A stretch of DNA of 64,000 bases from an uncultured Psychrobacter sp. (GCF_947488565.1 NZ_CANKZC010000001.1:983655-1047654), one strand, 5' to 3'. Shown: positions 17,485 through 27,256, counted from the stretch's first letter. The notes: generated by a model not told the origin, from the sequence alone. Translations and numbers: made by a program.

Positions 17485-19206
17485 TTAATTTTTTTCTTCA
17501 AGCTTACGCAAGTCTTTATGCAAAATTTTACCAACGTTCGATTTTGGTAGCTCATCAATAAATTCAACATGACGTGGGCGTTTATAGCCAGTCAAATGCT
17601 CTTTAGCGTAGGCAAGAACATCTTCTTTAGTAAGGCTATCATCTTGGCGTACGACGAATATTTTTGGAACCTCGCCACTCTTCTCATCCTCAACACCAAT
17701 GACCCCGCACTCTAAAATCTTTGGATGACCTGCCATCACTTCTTCGACTTCATTCGGATACACATTAAAGCCTGAAACCAAAATCATGTTCTTTTTACGA
17801 TCAACGATGGTGACATAGCCTTCTTCATCCATAATCCCAATATCGCCAGTACGGAAAAAGCCATCATCGGTCATCACTTCACGAGTCGCATCATCGCGAT
17901 TCCAGTAACCTTTCATAACTTGCGGGCCACGAACGCTAATCTCGCCGCGCTCACCCAGCTCAAGCTCATTACCCGCTTCATCTAAAATAGCAACGTCAGT
18001 ACCTGGCATCGGTACGCCAATGTTGCCTGTGAACGTAGCACTATTATGTGGATTAGCTGTTGCAACTGGTGACGTCTCTGATAGTCCATAACCTTGAACG
18101 ATAATATTGCCCGTTACCTGACGCCATTTTTCTGCCGTTGAGCTAAGGACTGCCATACCGCCGCCCATCGACGTGCGCAGCTTACTATGATCCATCGACT
18201 TAAATTCATCGTTGTTAGCCAGTGCGTTAAACAAAGTATTTACTGCTGGAAAAAATGCCGGCGGGTTGTTTTTATAAGCTTTTAATAAACTATCAAGGTC
18301 ACGTGGATTGGGTACCAGTAAGCCAATACAACCGCGATAAATCCCAAACATACCGCAGACAGTAAAAGAGAAAATATGATATAGCGGTAAAGCAGTCATG
18401 ATGACAGGCTGCTCGTTACTACTCTCAAACTCATCAAAAGCACTACCCAAAAAGGTATCGGACTGAATAAGGTTGGCCACTAAGTTTTTGTGCGTGAGCA
18501 TGGCACCTTTAGCCACGCCAGTTGTACCGCCGGTATACTGTAATACAGCCACGTCGCTAAGACTGATATTATTAGGACGCTGATACTTACCTGCCGAGCT
18601 TTGCTTAAGCATGTTTTTAAAATCAACACTGTTGGCGATTTGGTATGGCGGTACCATTTTTTTGACATGACGCACGACTGTGTTGACCATCAGGCCTTTT
18701 AACGTGCCCATCAGATCACCCATGCCAGTGATGACGACATGATCCACTACTTTGCGACCAATATCTTGATAGGTTTTGGCAAAATTTTCGACCAAGATAA
18801 GGGCTTTAGACTCAGAGTCAGTCAGCTGATGCTCAAGCTCTTTTGTGGTATATAGTGGATTGACATTGACTAAGGTCAGACCTGCTCGCAGTACGCCAAT
18901 GACAGTAACAGGCAACTGCAAAATATTGGGCATCATGACTGCAACTTTATCGCCTTTGACCAGCCCAAGCGATTGTAAATAAGCGGCAACTTGACGGCTA
19001 TATAAGTCTACTTCTTTAAAACTGATCGAAGAACCCATGCAAACGAACGCTGTCTTATCACCGTGCTTAAGAAAGCTTTGCTCAAAGATATCAATCAGTG
19101 AGGTGTCATCGCTTGGCATGTCAATATCGTACGTTAGCCCAAGCGCTTCATACGTTTTGAGCCAGACTTTGTCGTTACGACGGGTTAAATTGACTTGATC
19201 ATCCAT
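17485..19206 (-). CDS. fadD: Long-chain acyl-CoA synthetase (second of a tandem pair)
   Basis: 573-residue AMP-forming acyl-CoA synthetase, paralogous to the gene at 15246-17069. The AMP motif VLQYTGGTTGVAKGAML is at about residue 224. GYGLSETSPVATAN, DRKKNMILVSGFNVYPNEVE and LPKSNVGKILHKDLR follow in order. An in-frame start ten codons upstream exists, but AGGAG ten bases before the ATG at 19204-19206 (MDDQVNLTRR) is the better signal. Substrate range cannot be told apart from that of its neighbour by sequence. Its own terminator lies at 17361. It is divergent from parC across a 460-bp region. Confidence 0.93.
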   Translation of the reverse strand: MDDQVNLTRRNDKVWLKTYEALGLTYDIDMPSDDTSLIDIFEQSFLKHGDKTAFVCMGSSISFKEVDLYSRQVAAYLQSLGLVKGDKVAVMMPNILQLPVTVIGVLRAGLTLVNVNPLYTTKELEHQLTDSESKALILVENFAKTYQDIGRKVVDHVVITGMGDLMGTLKGLMVNTVVRHVKKMVPPYQIANSVDFKNMLKQSSAGKYQRPNNISLSDVAVLQYTGGTTGVAKGAMLTHKNLVANLIQSDTFLGSAFDEFESSNEQPVIMTALPLYHIFSFTVCGMFGIYRGCIGLLVPNPRDLDSLLKAYKNNPPAFFPAVNTLFNALANNDEFKSMDHSKLRTSMGGGMAVLSSTAEKWRQVTGNIIVQGYGLSETSPVATANPHNSATFTGNIGVPMPGTDVAILDEAGNELELGERGEISVRGPQVMKGYWNRDDATREVMTDDGFFRTGDIGIMDEEGYVTIVDRKKNMILVSGFNVYPNEVEEVMAGHPKILECGVIGVEDEKSGEVPKIFVVRQDDSLTKEDVLAYAKEHLTGYKRPRHVEFIDELPKSNVGKILHKDLRKLEEKN

Positions 19207-19666
19207 AATCTTGTTTCTCCTAATGAATTGACGCATTCAGTGGTAAATACCCCTTTGTTCTTTAACATACACACTTTATACACACTACTCAATACAAAAG
19301 ATTGGCACCAGAGTTCGCAAAGTTACTTGACGTTTATTATTCTCTATTAAATCAATGGTATTCATGACAAATTTGAGCATTTTTTACATCGATTTTTAGC
19401 AAAAAACAGCGAGTTACCCTCCTATAATGTTACTCGAATATTACTACATGACGACGTATGCATCGCAAGCTCTTATATAGTGGGCACTACTATATCAGCA
19501 CGTCATGACCTGTCGTCTATTCTAGATTATCCCTTTTTAATTGTCGTAATATCCTTTAGGATAACGCTACCTTATTCTTATATTAATTTTGCGCCAATAC
19601 AGTGCGGCACATAATATGTGCTATACAAACCATACTAATTAAAAACACAGAAGCGAAACCTACTTT
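19207..19666. other. Divergent region between fadD2-type gene and parC
   Basis: 460 bases, A+T rich, with promoters for both directions expected. It contains an inverted repeat at 19410-19436 around a TATAAT, and AAAGTTACTT at 19319-19328, which resembles the repeats near 9.8 kb. No ORF or RNA gene is supported. Confidence 0.45.
19410..19436. promoter_or_regulatory. Inverted repeat flanking a TATAAT box (candidate operator)
   Basis: CGAGTTAC (19410-19417) and GTTACTCG (19429-19436) form an 8-base inverted repeat with one mismatch. TATAAT at 19423-19428 sits inside. No good -35 box was found at 16-18 bp, so promoter function is only suggested. Confidence 0.3.
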
Positions 19667-21958
19667 ATGTCCGATGTTATTGATAATACGATTGCTCCCA
19701 TTATTCCAAGTGAGCCAATGGATACCCGATCGGTCGCGGAATTCACTGAACAAGCTTACTTAAACTATGCCATGTACGTCATCATGGATCGTGCGCTGCC
19801 AAATATTGCTGATGGCCTCAAACCTGTCCAGCGCCGCATCGTCTATGCCATGAGTGAGCTTGGCCTAAAGTCCTCCGCCAAAGCCAAAAAATCCGCGCGT
19901 ACTGTCGGTGATGTATTGGGTAAATATCATCCACATGGTGATAGCGCCTGTTATGAAGCCATGGTACTGATGGCACAGCCATTTAGTTATCGCTATCCGC
20001 TCATCACGGGTCAAGGCAACTGGGGTAGCCCTGATGATCCCAAATCCTTTGCGGCCATGCGTTATACCGAAGCCAAAATGTCTGCTTATGCCAATACCCT
20101 GCTGACAGAGCTCGGTCAAGGGACGGTCGATTGGCAAGACAATTTCGATGGCACCATGCAAGAACCCGTTACTCTGCCCGCTCGCCTGCCTAATATTTTA
20201 TTAAACGGTACGACTGGTATCGCTGTCGGTATGGCAACAGACATCCCGCCGCACAACCTTAATGAAGTGGTACGTGCAGCCATTCGTTTGCTCAAAAATC
20301 CAGATCTGTCCGTGAAGCAGCTCACGCAGTCGATACCAGCGCCTGACTTGCCAACGCCTGCTGAAATCATCACCAGTAAAAAAGACTTACAGGCCATGTA
20401 TGAAAGCGGTCGTGGCAGCTATAAAATGCGCGCAACCTATCATATCGATAGCAAAGAGAAAAATCTTGTCATTATCGATGCGCTGCCCTACCAAGTCTCA
20501 GGTAACAAAATCCAAGAGCAAATCGCTAAGCTCATGATGGACAAAAAACTGCCGTGGATTACCGATATTCGTGATGAATCAGACCATGAAAACGCTTGCC
20601 GTATCGTCCTAGAGCTAAAATCTACCCGCGTCGATGTCGAGCGCGTCATGAGTCATTTGTTTGCCAGTACTGATCTAGAAAGCAATTACCGCGTCAATAT
20701 GAACATGATCGGCCTAAATGGTAAACCGCAGGTGAAAAACCTCAAAGAGATTTTAGACGAATGGCTAGTCTGTCGCCGCTCAGTGGTCACTCGCCGCTTG
20801 CAATATCGTCTCGATAAAATCGATAAGCGCTTGCATATCCTCGCGGGATTATTGATTGCTTATCTCAATATCGATGAAGTGATTCGTATTATTCGTGAAG
20901 AAGACGATCCAAAGTCAGCATTAATGCAAGGCTATGATCTGACTGACATACAAGCCAATGCTATCTTGGATATACGTCTGCGTCAGTTGGCAAGGCTAGA
21001 AGAGATTGAGCTACGCCGCGAGCAAGACGAGCTAGCAGCTGAGCGCGCCACTATTCAAGAGTACTTGGATAACCCAGACAGCTTGACCAACCTGATGATT
21101 GAAGAGCTTACCGCCGACATGAAAGAACACGGCAACGATCGTATGTCGCCATTGGCAGAACGCGAAGAGGCACAGGCGTTAAAAGAGTCAGATCTGGTGC
21201 CAAGTGAGCCTATTACTGCCATACTATCAAAAGCTGGCTGGATTCGCGCTGCCAAAGGTCATGACGTCGATGCGACTGGTATGAGTTATCGCTCAGGTGA
21301 CAGCTATCAAGCGTATGCACGCGGCAAATCTAACGAAAAGATCTACGTGCTTGATAGCACTGGTCGCAGCTATAGTATTGATGCGCACAACCTTGCCTCT
21401 GCTCGTGGTCAAGGAGATCCGCTGACCAGTGTGCTAAAACCCCCAGCAGGTGCCAGCTTTGAGCAGCTATTAACGGGCGCTAATGACCAGCGCATCGTCC
21501 TTGCCAGTTCGCAAGGTTATGGGTTTGTCAATACGCTTGGCAATCTTGATAGCAATCAGAAAGCTGGTAAGAAAATTATTACTCTGTCAGCGAATAGTAA
21601 GCTGTTACCTGTTGTACGGATTGATACTAATGTACAAGCCAATGATAGCGCAGCGCCAACCACTACTCCTGATCACATTGCCGTTGTGACCAATGCAGGA
21701 TATCTATTGGTATTTGCTCTTGATGATTTGCCTGAGCAGGCACGTGGAAAGGGTAATAAGATGATTACGCTAAAAGGTGATGAAGAAGTACTTGCTATCA
21801 CGCCACTTAGTTTGCAGGACAGCTTAGTTATTACAGCAGGTAAGCGTCATGTGACGCTCAAGCCGATGGATCTTGCCAACTATACGGGCAATCGTGGTAA
21901 TCGTGGTGGACAGTTGCCAAGAGGCTTTCAGAATGTGACGAGTGTTGCGGTTGGGTGA
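19667..21958 (+). CDS. parC: DNA topoisomerase IV subunit A
   Basis: ATP-dependent type II topoisomerase subunit that cuts and rejoins DNA and unlinks daughter chromosomes together with ParE. The 763-residue product has the catalytic Tyr 133 in [11 protein letters not shown]. The quinolone-resistance region [19 protein letters not shown] carries Ser 93 and Glu 97, equivalent to E. coli Ser 80 and Glu 84, so no common resistance change is seen. The coiled-coil gate and a reduced C-terminal beta-propeller follow. The translation begins [20 protein letters not shown], a slightly extended N-terminus. parE is not adjacent. A bidirectional terminator follows at 22016. Confidence 0.97.
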   Translation: MSDVIDNTIAPIIPSEPMDTRSVAEFTEQAYLNYAMYVIMDRALPNIADGLKPVQRRIVYAMSELGLKSSAKAKKSARTVGDVLGKYHPHGDSACYEAMVLMAQPFSYRYPLITGQGNWGSPDDPKSFAAMRYTEAKMSAYANTLLTELGQGTVDWQDNFDGTMQEPVTLPARLPNILLNGTTGIAVGMATDIPPHNLNEVVRAAIRLLKNPDLSVKQLTQSIPAPDLPTPAEIITSKKDLQAMYESGRGSYKMRATYHIDSKEKNLVIIDALPYQVSGNKIQEQIAKLMMDKKLPWITDIRDESDHENACRIVLELKSTRVDVERVMSHLFASTDLESNYRVNMNMIGLNGKPQVKNLKEILDEWLVCRRSVVTRRLQYRLDKIDKRLHILAGLLIAYLNIDEVIRIIREEDDPKSALMQGYDLTDIQANAILDIRLRQLARLEEIELRREQDELAAERATIQEYLDNPDSLTNLMIEELTADMKEHGNDRMSPLAEREEAQALKESDLVPSEPITAILSKAGWIRAAKGHDVDATGMSYRSGDSYQAYARGKSNEKIYVLDSTGRSYSIDAHNLASARGQGDPLTSVLKPPAGASFEQLLTGANDQRIVLASSQGYGFVNTLGNLDSNQKAGKKIITLSANSKLLPVVRIDTNVQANDSAAPTTTPDHIAVVTNAGYLLVFALDDLPEQARGKGNKMITLKGDEEVLAITPLSLQDSLVITAGKRHVTLKPMDLANYTGNRGNRGGQLPRGFQNVTSVAVG

Positions 21959-22015
21959 TAATAGCTATACTTCATGCTTTAATCTCTAACATTTGCAGCT
22001 CACAATACTTTTGAC

Positions 22016-22053
22016 AAAAAGTCGTCTACACATAAGGTATAGACGGCTTTTTT
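22016..22053. terminator. Bidirectional terminator between parC and the BLUF-like gene
   Basis: AAAAGTCGTCTA / TAGACGGCTTTT stem (one G-T pair) with a 10-11 base loop, A-run on the left and T-run on the right. It serves two convergent genes. Confidence 0.85.
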
Positions 22054-22100
22054 ATGCAAGCTAAAACAGATGATCGGTATAGTGAAAAGACACTACTGGT

Positions 22101-22580
22101 CTAAAACTTGCTGGATTTGCTATCTTCAAAAACTGCTGTCAAAAAGCTTTCAATCTGAGTACTTGTCATTAGATAGGGATTATAATCAGAACCTGCTGAG
22201 AAGCTTTTTAAGGCATACTCTTCATCTTCAGCGCTTGGTGTTAGATGTTTGATTAAAAACCCACTCCATTGACGCGCTTCTATTTCATCTATATTAACAA
22301 TATTAGGAAAAATGGTTGAATGCTCGTCAAGTATTTTTCCTAAGGCCGTATTGATAGCAGGCCTTGTTCCTTGAAAACTTTGAACGAAATAACCTTCACT
22401 AATGACTAAAGCTGAAACTATATTGTTATCTTCAAAATATCTTCGCCAATACTCAAGTGCACGAGTCAGCTCGACTCCCGAATCTAGGTCGATATTTTTG
22501 GCAATATATGTCATGTTGATCAGAATATGCTCACCATTTCTTTTTTTGCTATCTGGAGTAGGGCTTTTCGTTGTATGCAT
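22101..22580 (-). CDS. BLUF-domain-like protein (blue-light sensor family, flavin-site residues altered)
   Basis: 159-residue protein made almost entirely of a BLUF-type domain (about 17-112). The Tyr (residue 25, MTYIAKN) and Gln (residue 67, GYFVQSFQGT) are exactly 42 residues apart, as in AppA (21/63) and PixD (8/50). Trp 105 in ARQWSGF matches the WSMG region. However, the ungapped alignment LTRALEYWRRYFEDNNIVSAL against the usual LxxILxxSRRNNxxxGITGLL puts Tyr 48 and Phe 49 at the two Asn positions that bind the flavin ring. It may bind flavin in another way or not at all. AAGG precedes the ATG at 22578-22580. No output domain is fused. Neighbours are parC and two HAD phosphatases. Confidence 0.75.
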   Translation of the reverse strand: MHTTKSPTPDSKKRNGEHILINMTYIAKNIDLDSGVELTRALEYWRRYFEDNNIVSALVISEGYFVQSFQGTRPAINTALGKILDEHSTIFPNIVNIDEIEARQWSGFLIKHLTPSAEDEEYALKSFSAGSDYNPYLMTSTQIESFLTAVFEDSKSSKF

Positions 22581-22981
22581 AAGAAACCTTATTTATAAAA
22601 TGCTTATATAAACTAAAGATACACCTTTATTATAAAATATAATCGATAAAGCTTTTGGATTTCGACCGATTTTTTATCTATCATGATTTCTTAGAGTTGT
22701 ACCTGTCGTATATACCATCTCATTTTCTTTCTGACATATAGTCGGTGCAAGATGCTGGTCTAAAAGCACGGCCTACGCGAATAGCAAACCTTGAATATGC
22801 ATATACAGCCCCTATAAATAATAAACTAATCAACATGTTACATAACTTGGCCAGAACCTATGTACTGCCGTACTACTTACCATGTAGAATGAAACGCATA
22901 ATGAAAAACCCCCTTATACAAGCAGTACCAAGCGATATCTGCTTACCATTCATAGTAGTGTTTAAAATATAAAGGATAATC
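22581..22981. other. Divergent intergenic region between the BLUF-like gene and the HAD pair
   Basis: 401 bases with the expected divergent promoters. I found no clear promoter pair, palindrome or RNA gene. AAAGGATAATC directly before 22982 is the ribosome binding site of the first HAD gene. Confidence 0.4.
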
Positions 22982-23842
22982 ATGTTTATTGTAGATAAAG
23001 CTGTGAATGCTGATATGCATAACACTATTTCCATTTCCACCCCAAAAATGATCTTTTTTGATATCGATGATACGCTAAGCCGTAACGGTGAGATTGCCCC
23101 GCATAACAAAGCCACGCTTGAAGCACTCGCCAAATCAAACTTAGATATTAAACTGGTCATCTCAACGGGACGCTCAAAAGCGATATTGCCCCTTGATATC
23201 TTAGCCTTACTTGAGGCAGATGTTTTGGATGCGGTTATCTGTATGAATGGACAATATAGCTTTAATAATCAATACATAATCAGCGATTATCCGTTATCAA
23301 GCGAACAAGCTACAACCATCGCAGAGCTATGCCAACAAAGCAATTTGGTTTATAAATTTGATGCCGAATCGCAGATTGTTTGGTCGGATGAGCATGAGTG
23401 GCAAGACAGATATCACGATAAAATCAAAAGCTGTAGCATCATTGACCCTGAGTATTGCAAATATAACACTGTCTATCAGTGCTCGGTATTTTTTGACAAT
23501 CAAGACGACAAAATGCAAAACGTCAACTTTGCTGAGCAGAATTTAAAGCTAGTACACTGGCATGAGATTGTCGGTGATATCTTACCTATTGACGCCTCAA
23601 AAGCACGTGGAATTTTAGATGTCTGCCAGTATTTTGGTATTGATGCGGCCGACTGTATAGCATTTGGTGATGGGTTAAATGATTTAGAAATGTTTGATTT
23701 GGTTGGCTTTGCGGTAGCAATGGGTGATGGTAAAGACGAGTTAAAGGCGCGCGCTGATTTCATCACCGGCACCATCGAAGAGCAAGGTATTCAGACGGTA
23801 TTGAACCCTATTCTACAGGCTCAGACAGGTAAAGCGGTATAA
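22982..23842 (+). CDS. HAD-IIB (Cof-type) phosphatase, first of a tandem pair
   Basis: 286-residue member of the HAD superfamily, subclass IIB (Cof/YbjI-like sugar-phosphate phosphatases). Motif I FFDIDDTLSRNG gives the nucleophile Asp 27 and acid/base Asp 29. Motif II is VISTGRSKA, and motif III/IV is the conserved Lys in DASKARGI plus FGDGLNDLEMFDLVGFAVAMGD. The cap domain lies between about residues 90 and 200. AAAGGATAATC ATG gives a clear start. The next gene is a close paralogue, and the ribosome-binding leader is duplicated with it. The substrate is unknown. Confidence 0.88.
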   Translation: MFIVDKAVNADMHNTISISTPKMIFFDIDDTLSRNGEIAPHNKATLEALAKSNLDIKLVISTGRSKAILPLDILALLEADVLDAVICMNGQYSFNNQYIISDYPLSSEQATTIAELCQQSNLVYKFDAESQIVWSDEHEWQDRYHDKIKSCSIIDPEYCKYNTVYQCSVFFDNQDDKMQNVNFAEQNLKLVHWHEIVGDILPIDASKARGILDVCQYFGIDAADCIAFGDGLNDLEMFDLVGFAVAMGDGKDELKARADFITGTIEEQGIQTVLNPILQAQTGKAV

Positions 23843-23926
23843 TAGGGTTTAAGATGATATTCTGTAAAAAAAGCCAAATGACATAAGCTAGACGATAGAG
23901 AAAAAATACAAAAACCAAGGATAACC

Positions 23927-24757
23927 ATGTTTACTGAATACAAAGCGAGCGGCGCACGGCCCGATACTAAGGTACCCACCCCCAAAATTATATTTTTTGA
24001 TATCGATGATACGCTCAGTCGCAAAGGCATTATTGCCGAACACAACAAAGCAACCCTTGAAGCACTTGCAAAGACTGATATCAAATTGGTCATCTCGACA
24101 GGACGTTCTAAAGCGATCTTACCTCCTGATATCTTAGCCTTACTTGAGGCCGACGTGTTGGACGCCATTATCTGTATGAATGGACAATACAGCTTTAACA
24201 AAGACGGTATCATCAGTCATTATCCGTTATCAGATGCGCAGACTGATAAGATTGTATTACTGTGCCAAAAAAGTGAACTTATTCATAAATTTGACTCAGC
24301 GACTCATATTGCCTGGTCACATGAGAATGAGCGTTTGCGTGAATACAATGCTATAACGCCCAACTCTATCCTTGATCCTGAGTATTATAAGTCAAACACG
24401 GTCTATCAATGTTCGGTGTTTTTTAACAATCAACAAGACCAAATGCAAGAGATTGACTTTGCTCAGGATGAATTAAAATTGGTACCTTGGCATCATATTG
24501 GCGCAGACATATTACCAGTCAATGCATCCAAGGCAAGGGGCATCACAGATCTGTGCCAGCATTTTGCTATTGACGCGCGCGATTGTATGGCGTTCGGTGA
24601 TGGATTTAATGACTTAGAGATGTTTGACTTGGTCGGCTATGCGGTAGCGATGGGTGATGCGCAGCCTGCTCTGATTGAGCGTGCAGATTTCGTCACCGGT
24701 ACGATTGAAGAGCATGGAATACAAGCGGTGATTAAACAGCTTAAAATAGCATCGTAA
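23927..24757 (+). CDS. HAD-IIB (Cof-type) phosphatase, second of a tandem pair
   Basis: 276-residue paralogue of the gene at 22982-23842, most residues being identical by eye through motifs and cap. Motif I FFDIDDTLSRKG carries Asp 25 and Asp 27, and FGDGFNDLEMFDLVGYAVAMGD is motif IV. The first 18 residues differ completely from those of the sister gene, and so do parts of the cap (residues around 110-140), which is where substrate choice is set in this family. CAAGGATAACC ATG repeats the leader of the first copy. The 84-bp gap has no terminator, so the two are probably co-transcribed. A strong terminator follows at 24808. Confidence 0.88.
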   Translation: MFTEYKASGARPDTKVPTPKIIFFDIDDTLSRKGIIAEHNKATLEALAKTDIKLVISTGRSKAILPPDILALLEADVLDAIICMNGQYSFNKDGIISHYPLSDAQTDKIVLLCQKSELIHKFDSATHIAWSHENERLREYNAITPNSILDPEYYKSNTVYQCSVFFNNQQDQMQEIDFAQDELKLVPWHHIGADILPVNASKARGITDLCQHFAIDARDCMAFGDGFNDLEMFDLVGYAVAMGDAQPALIERADFVTGTIEEHGIQAVIKQLKIAS

Positions 24758-24807
24758 ATAGAACGGAAACAGATCAAACCGTTGCGATAGCTTTTTTAAT
24801 GGCTAAA

Positions 24808-24843
24808 GAAAAGCCCTTATCAGACACTGATAAGGGCTTTTTA
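24808..24843. terminator. Bidirectional terminator between the HAD pair and the AbgT-family gene
   Basis: Perfect 15-bp stem AAAAGCCCTTATCAG / CTGATAAGGGCTTTT with a 3-base loop, between two convergent genes. Confidence 0.93.
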
Positions 24844-24903
24844 ATTTTAAAACAACATTAAGCGTTAATGGTTATTTAGCGGCTATATAGCCTCTAACTC
24901 CAT

Positions 24904-26523
24904 TCATCGAGCAGGATAAAATGTCTCTGCACCCGGCCCTACAGGCAGACCCAGTACAAATACCCAAACAGAGAACAAGATTGTCCAACCAATCAAAAAC
25001 GCCATCGAGTATGGCAACATCATTGCCATCAAAGTCCCGACCCCAGTGTCTCTTTTATAGCGCATCGCCACGGCCAAAATAAGACCGAAATAGCTCATCA
25101 TAGGCGTGATAATGTTGGTGGTTGAATCACCGATACGATAGGCTGCCTGAATCATCTCTGGCGCATAACCGGTGAGCATCAACATGGGCACAAAGATAGG
25201 TGCGGTCACTGCCCACTGTGCTGATGCCGAGCCGAGCATGAGGTTGACCAAACCACAGATTAGGATAAAACCAACCAGCAGCAAAGGCCCAGTTAGGCCA
25301 ATATCGCTCAAAAAAGTCGCGCCAGATACGGCCATTACTGAGCCCAAGTTTGACCATTTAAAGAACGCGGTAAACTGTGCCGCAAAAAATACCAAAACGA
25401 TATAAATACTCAATGAGCTCATGGCGTTACTCATGGCATCGACGACGTCTTGATTGCTTTTGATGCTGCCAGTGATCTTCCCGTAAATATAACCTGGTAT
25501 CGCAAAGAACACAAAAATAAAGACCACAATACCTTTTAAGAATGGCGATCCTGACACCAGACCAGTTTCCGCATTACGTAAGATGCCATCGGCAGGCACT
25601 ACTGTCCACGCCAGCAACAAGCAAAACACCAACATGCTGATACCGGCCCATAGTAGCCCCTTTTTCTCAAGTGCCGATACTTTTTCGATTTGCGTCTCAA
25701 GTACCGAAGCATCGTCAGCGTCTTTAGGGTTATACTCTCCCAAGCTTGGCTCAACGATTTTTTCGGTGACAAAGTAACCAAGGCCACTGATCAAAAAGGT
25801 ACTGGCGATCATAAAGTACCAGTTGGCCTCTGCGCCTACGATATAAGCGGGATCGATAATACGCGCCGCCTCTTGGGTAATCCCTGATAGTAAAGGATCT
25901 ACCGTACCAAGCAATAAGTTAGCACTATAACCGCCTGATACCCCAGCAAATGCTGCTGCTAAACCTGCCAATGGGTGTCTACCTAGCGAGTGGAAAATCA
26001 CCGCCGCCAGTGGTATCAATACCACATAACCCAGCTCAGCTGCGGTGTTTGACATGATGCCGGCGAAGACGATGGTAAAGGTGACCATCTTTTTGGGTGC
26101 ATTCATGACTAGACCGCGTAGCGCCGCTGATATCATGCCAGAATGCTCAGCAATACCAACACCCAGCAACGCTACTAGCACCGTACCTAGCGGCACAAAA
26201 CCAGTAAAGTTGGTCACAAGGTTTTCGACGATACGAGCCAAGCCCTCACCGTTTAATAAGTTGACGACTTCGATCATCCCATCAGCGCTACGTCCGCTTG
26301 TACCTTTTGGTCTTGGATCAAGGACTGACACGCCAAAGTATGACATGACCGCTGAGAGCACCAACAACAGCACCGACATCCAAACGAATAAAATAACAGG
26401 GTGCGGTAATAAATTACCTAGCCACTCAACCCCTTTTAAAAACCGCTGCATACGAGAGTTTTGTTCTGCTGCATCAAAATCATTGGGTGGCGGACTGCCA
26501 TTTGGCGAATTACTTCCTTGCAT
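24904..26523 (-). CDS. AbgT-family transporter (p-aminobenzoyl-glutamate / MtrF type)
   Basis: Polytopic inner-membrane transporter of about 540 residues in the AbgT family, whose members import p-aminobenzoyl-glutamate or export sulfonamide-like drugs (MtrF, YdaH). Family stretches seen are WLGNLLPHPVILF near the N-terminus, NTAAELGYVVLIPLAAVIFHSLGRHPLAGLAAAFAGVSGGYSAN (read in parts), LMLGSASAQWAVTAPIFVPM and RIGDSTTNIITPMMSYFG. About 11-13 hydrophobic segments are present. Two starts are close together: ATG 26536-26538 and ATG 26521-26523. GGAG lies at good distance before the latter, so it is chosen. No abgAB peptidase genes lie nearby. Confidence 0.9.
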   Translation of the reverse strand: MQGSNSPNGSPPPNDFDAAEQNSRMQRFLKGVEWLGNLLPHPVILFVWMSVLLLVLSAVMSYFGVSVLDPRPKGTSGRSADGMIEVVNLLNGEGLARIVENLVTNFTGFVPLGTVLVALLGVGIAEHSGMISAALRGLVMNAPKKMVTFTIVFAGIMSNTAAELGYVVLIPLAAVIFHSLGRHPLAGLAAAFAGVSGGYSANLLLGTVDPLLSGITQEAARIIDPAYIVGAEANWYFMIASTFLISGLGYFVTEKIVEPSLGEYNPKDADDASVLETQIEKVSALEKKGLLWAGISMLVFCLLLAWTVVPADGILRNAETGLVSGSPFLKGIVVFIFVFFAIPGYIYGKITGSIKSNQDVVDAMSNAMSSLSIYIVLVFFAAQFTAFFKWSNLGSVMAVSGATFLSDIGLTGPLLLVGFILICGLVNLMLGSASAQWAVTAPIFVPMLMLTGYAPEMIQAAYRIGDSTTNIITPMMSYFGLILAVAMRYKRDTGVGTLMAMMLPYSMAFLIGWTILFSVWVFVLGLPVGPGAETFYPAR

Positions 26524-26708
26524 AGCGCATTGCTCCATTCAAAAGTTAGATACTGTTGAGATAGTTTAAAGTGTATGAAAACATCGATAAAAGGTTGCGA
26601 TTGAAACATAATTGAGAAACAGAAACAAACAGTTTTGGCCTATAAAACAAATTTTTTGCAATATTTGGTAATACCAAAATTACAGCTAATCAAAACTTGT
26701 TATTAAAA

Positions 26709-26748
26709 ATAAAAAAAGCGACAGATTAGAATATCTCTAACCTATCGC
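26709..26748 (-). terminator. Rho-independent terminator after the small membrane-protein gene
   Basis: GCGACAGATTAGA / TCTAACCTATCGC stem (two imperfect pairs) with a 5-base loop and a long T-tract on the minus strand. It lies 83 bp after the stop at 26831. Confidence 0.8.
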
Positions 26749-26830
26749 CAATCAATAATATGTAAGGGTTAATTAAGTACTGTCATTTCACAATAATAGA
26801 GATACATTGAAAACAGTACTACGCCAGCAC

Positions 26831-27094
26831 CTAACGTTTACGGGTTATCAAACTATATATCCAACCACCAATTTTATAAAACCCTGCCACTATTAATATA
26901 AGCACCAGCGCTGCCAATACATAGGCCAACCAATTAGGTACGCTACTTAACCAACCAATGGTAAAGGCCAAGCCCATATAAGTTTCAACTGGCCAGTCCA
27001 CAACAGAGGTCGGCGAGCCTGCATTAAACATCGCCATAAAGCCTACTAGACCAATCAATGCAGCAATAATTCCAGCACGCTTACGGTTATTCAT
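26831..27094 (-). CDS. Small two-TM membrane protein of unknown function
   Basis: 87 residues, family not recognised. The N-terminus MNNRKRAG is basic. Hydrophobic segments are at about 8-24 and 57-73, with a middle amphipathic stretch (YMGLAFTIGWLSSVPNW). It ends SLITRKR, so both ends are probably cytoplasmic. The ribosome binding site before the ATG is AAAGAGAAATGAT (GAGA core). It has its own terminator and lies between the AbgT-family gene and an SDR gene, all on the minus strand. Confidence 0.65.
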   Translation of the reverse strand: MNNRKRAGIIAALIGLVGFMAMFNAGSPTSVVDWPVETYMGLAFTIGWLSSVPNWLAYVLAALVLILIVAGFYKIGGWIYSLITRKR

Positions 27095-27256
27095 ATCATT
27101 TCTCTTTCAAATTCAATCAAGTTACTTATTAAGTGGTTCATCTGCTCATTTTTAAAGCTTTATATATAGTCGATACCAAATAAAATTGATACGTTGTAAC
27201 GTGATGCGCAACTGGTATAAAGCCGCAAATCATAGCCTGAAAGTTTTGGAGCATTG

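Noticed and set aside
19900-20070. Possible quinolone-resistance change in parC
   Set aside because: Ser 93 and Glu 97 (E. coli 80 and 84) are unchanged.
26045-26569. 174-codon plus-strand frame opposite the AbgT-family gene
   Set aside because: The minus strand encodes a conserved transporter across the whole stretch; the plus frame has no recognisable motif.
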